From: Tritrichomonas foetus
Lineage: Eukaryota; Parabasalia; Tritrichomonadida; Tritrichomonadidae
NCBI GenBank assembly: GCA_001839685.1
Contig: MLAK01001027.1
Span: forward strand, 1-38,300
DNA length: 38,300 bases
Reading direction: 5' to 3'
Positions 38,067 to 38,300 of this stretch are shown here, one piece after another. Below the pieces are notes generated by a model. That model was not told the DNA's origin and did not search any database. It saw only the letters and a list, made by a program, of their open reading frames with translations. Numbering within the stretch: the first letter of the stretch is position 1; the number at the start of each line of letters is the position of its first letter. Made by a program: the position numbers and the translations under genes.

Positions 38067-38300
38067 TAAAAATACATGATATAAGCTCATTCTTAATATT
38101 GTTGTTTTCATTTTATAAACTTTGATTTTATATAAACTTTCTTTATAAATGAAATGTGAAATTTAAATAGAATAATTCGAAAAAAAAAAAAAGATGGAAA
38201 AGAATATATTATGTTTGAGTCATTACGGCACCCTAAAAATATCCAGAAATGAAACCAACGAATGAAAAAATTATTCTATTCATCACATTTTTATATATTC

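Overview
The window looks like nuclear DNA of a trichomonad parabasalid, most likely a Tritrichomonas-type species. It is very AT-rich. Genes up to 1,697 codons run without introns and lie close together on both strands. Asn-rich low-complexity inserts are common, and several starts have a short trichomonad-like initiator (TCA, pyrimidine, T or A) 10-15 bases upstream. The protein set is eukaryotic: 14-3-3, Rab GTPase, serine palmitoyltransferase, THADA/Trm732, NatD, a CAMK-type kinase and a HEAT-repeat giant. There is no rRNA, recognisable tRNA, CRISPR or bacterial operon structure. The species call is inference; the eukaryotic and intron-poor character is seen directly.

Layout. 1-560: 3' part of an unrecognised gene. 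942-3146 (-): secreted NPCBM plus GH110-like alpha-1,3-galactosidase. 3857-5290 (-): LCB1-type subunit of serine palmitoyltransferase. 5871-7481 and 9949-11169 (-): two coiled-coil proteins flanking about 2.4 kb that holds two decayed minus-strand coding remnants. 11170-12885: long AT-rich gap. 12886-17979 (+): large membrane-anchored M60-like metallopeptidase. 18084-18275: GC-elevated noncoding island with nested complementary segments. 18597-19403 (-): Rab GTPase with an Asn/His-rich interswitch insert. 19891-21468 (+): MATE transporter. 21855-23261 (-): CAMKL-type kinase with a GC-rich core. 24535-26448 (-): Ser/Asn-rich disordered protein. 26571-27341 (+): divergent 14-3-3. 27371-27800: 15-bp tandem repeat broken by a 269-N assembly gap. 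28099-32208 (+): THADA/Trm732. 32361-37181 (-): MROH1-like HEAT protein. 37365-38066 (+): N-alpha-acetyltransferase 40 (NatD).

How the genes relate. They are mostly independent single-gene units, not an operon. The clearest shared theme is the cell exterior: the secreted GH110-like enzyme and the surface M60 peptidase would attack, respectively, terminal alpha-galactose and the mucin backbone of host glycoproteins, which fits a mucosal parasite or commensal. Most other genes are housekeeping or signalling (sphingolipid synthesis, tRNA modification cofactor, histone N-terminal acetylation, phosphopeptide binding, vesicle traffic). I found no convincing multi-gene system of an undescribed kind. 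The best leads are the GH110/M60 pair, the Rab insert, the possible structured RNA and the decayed element.
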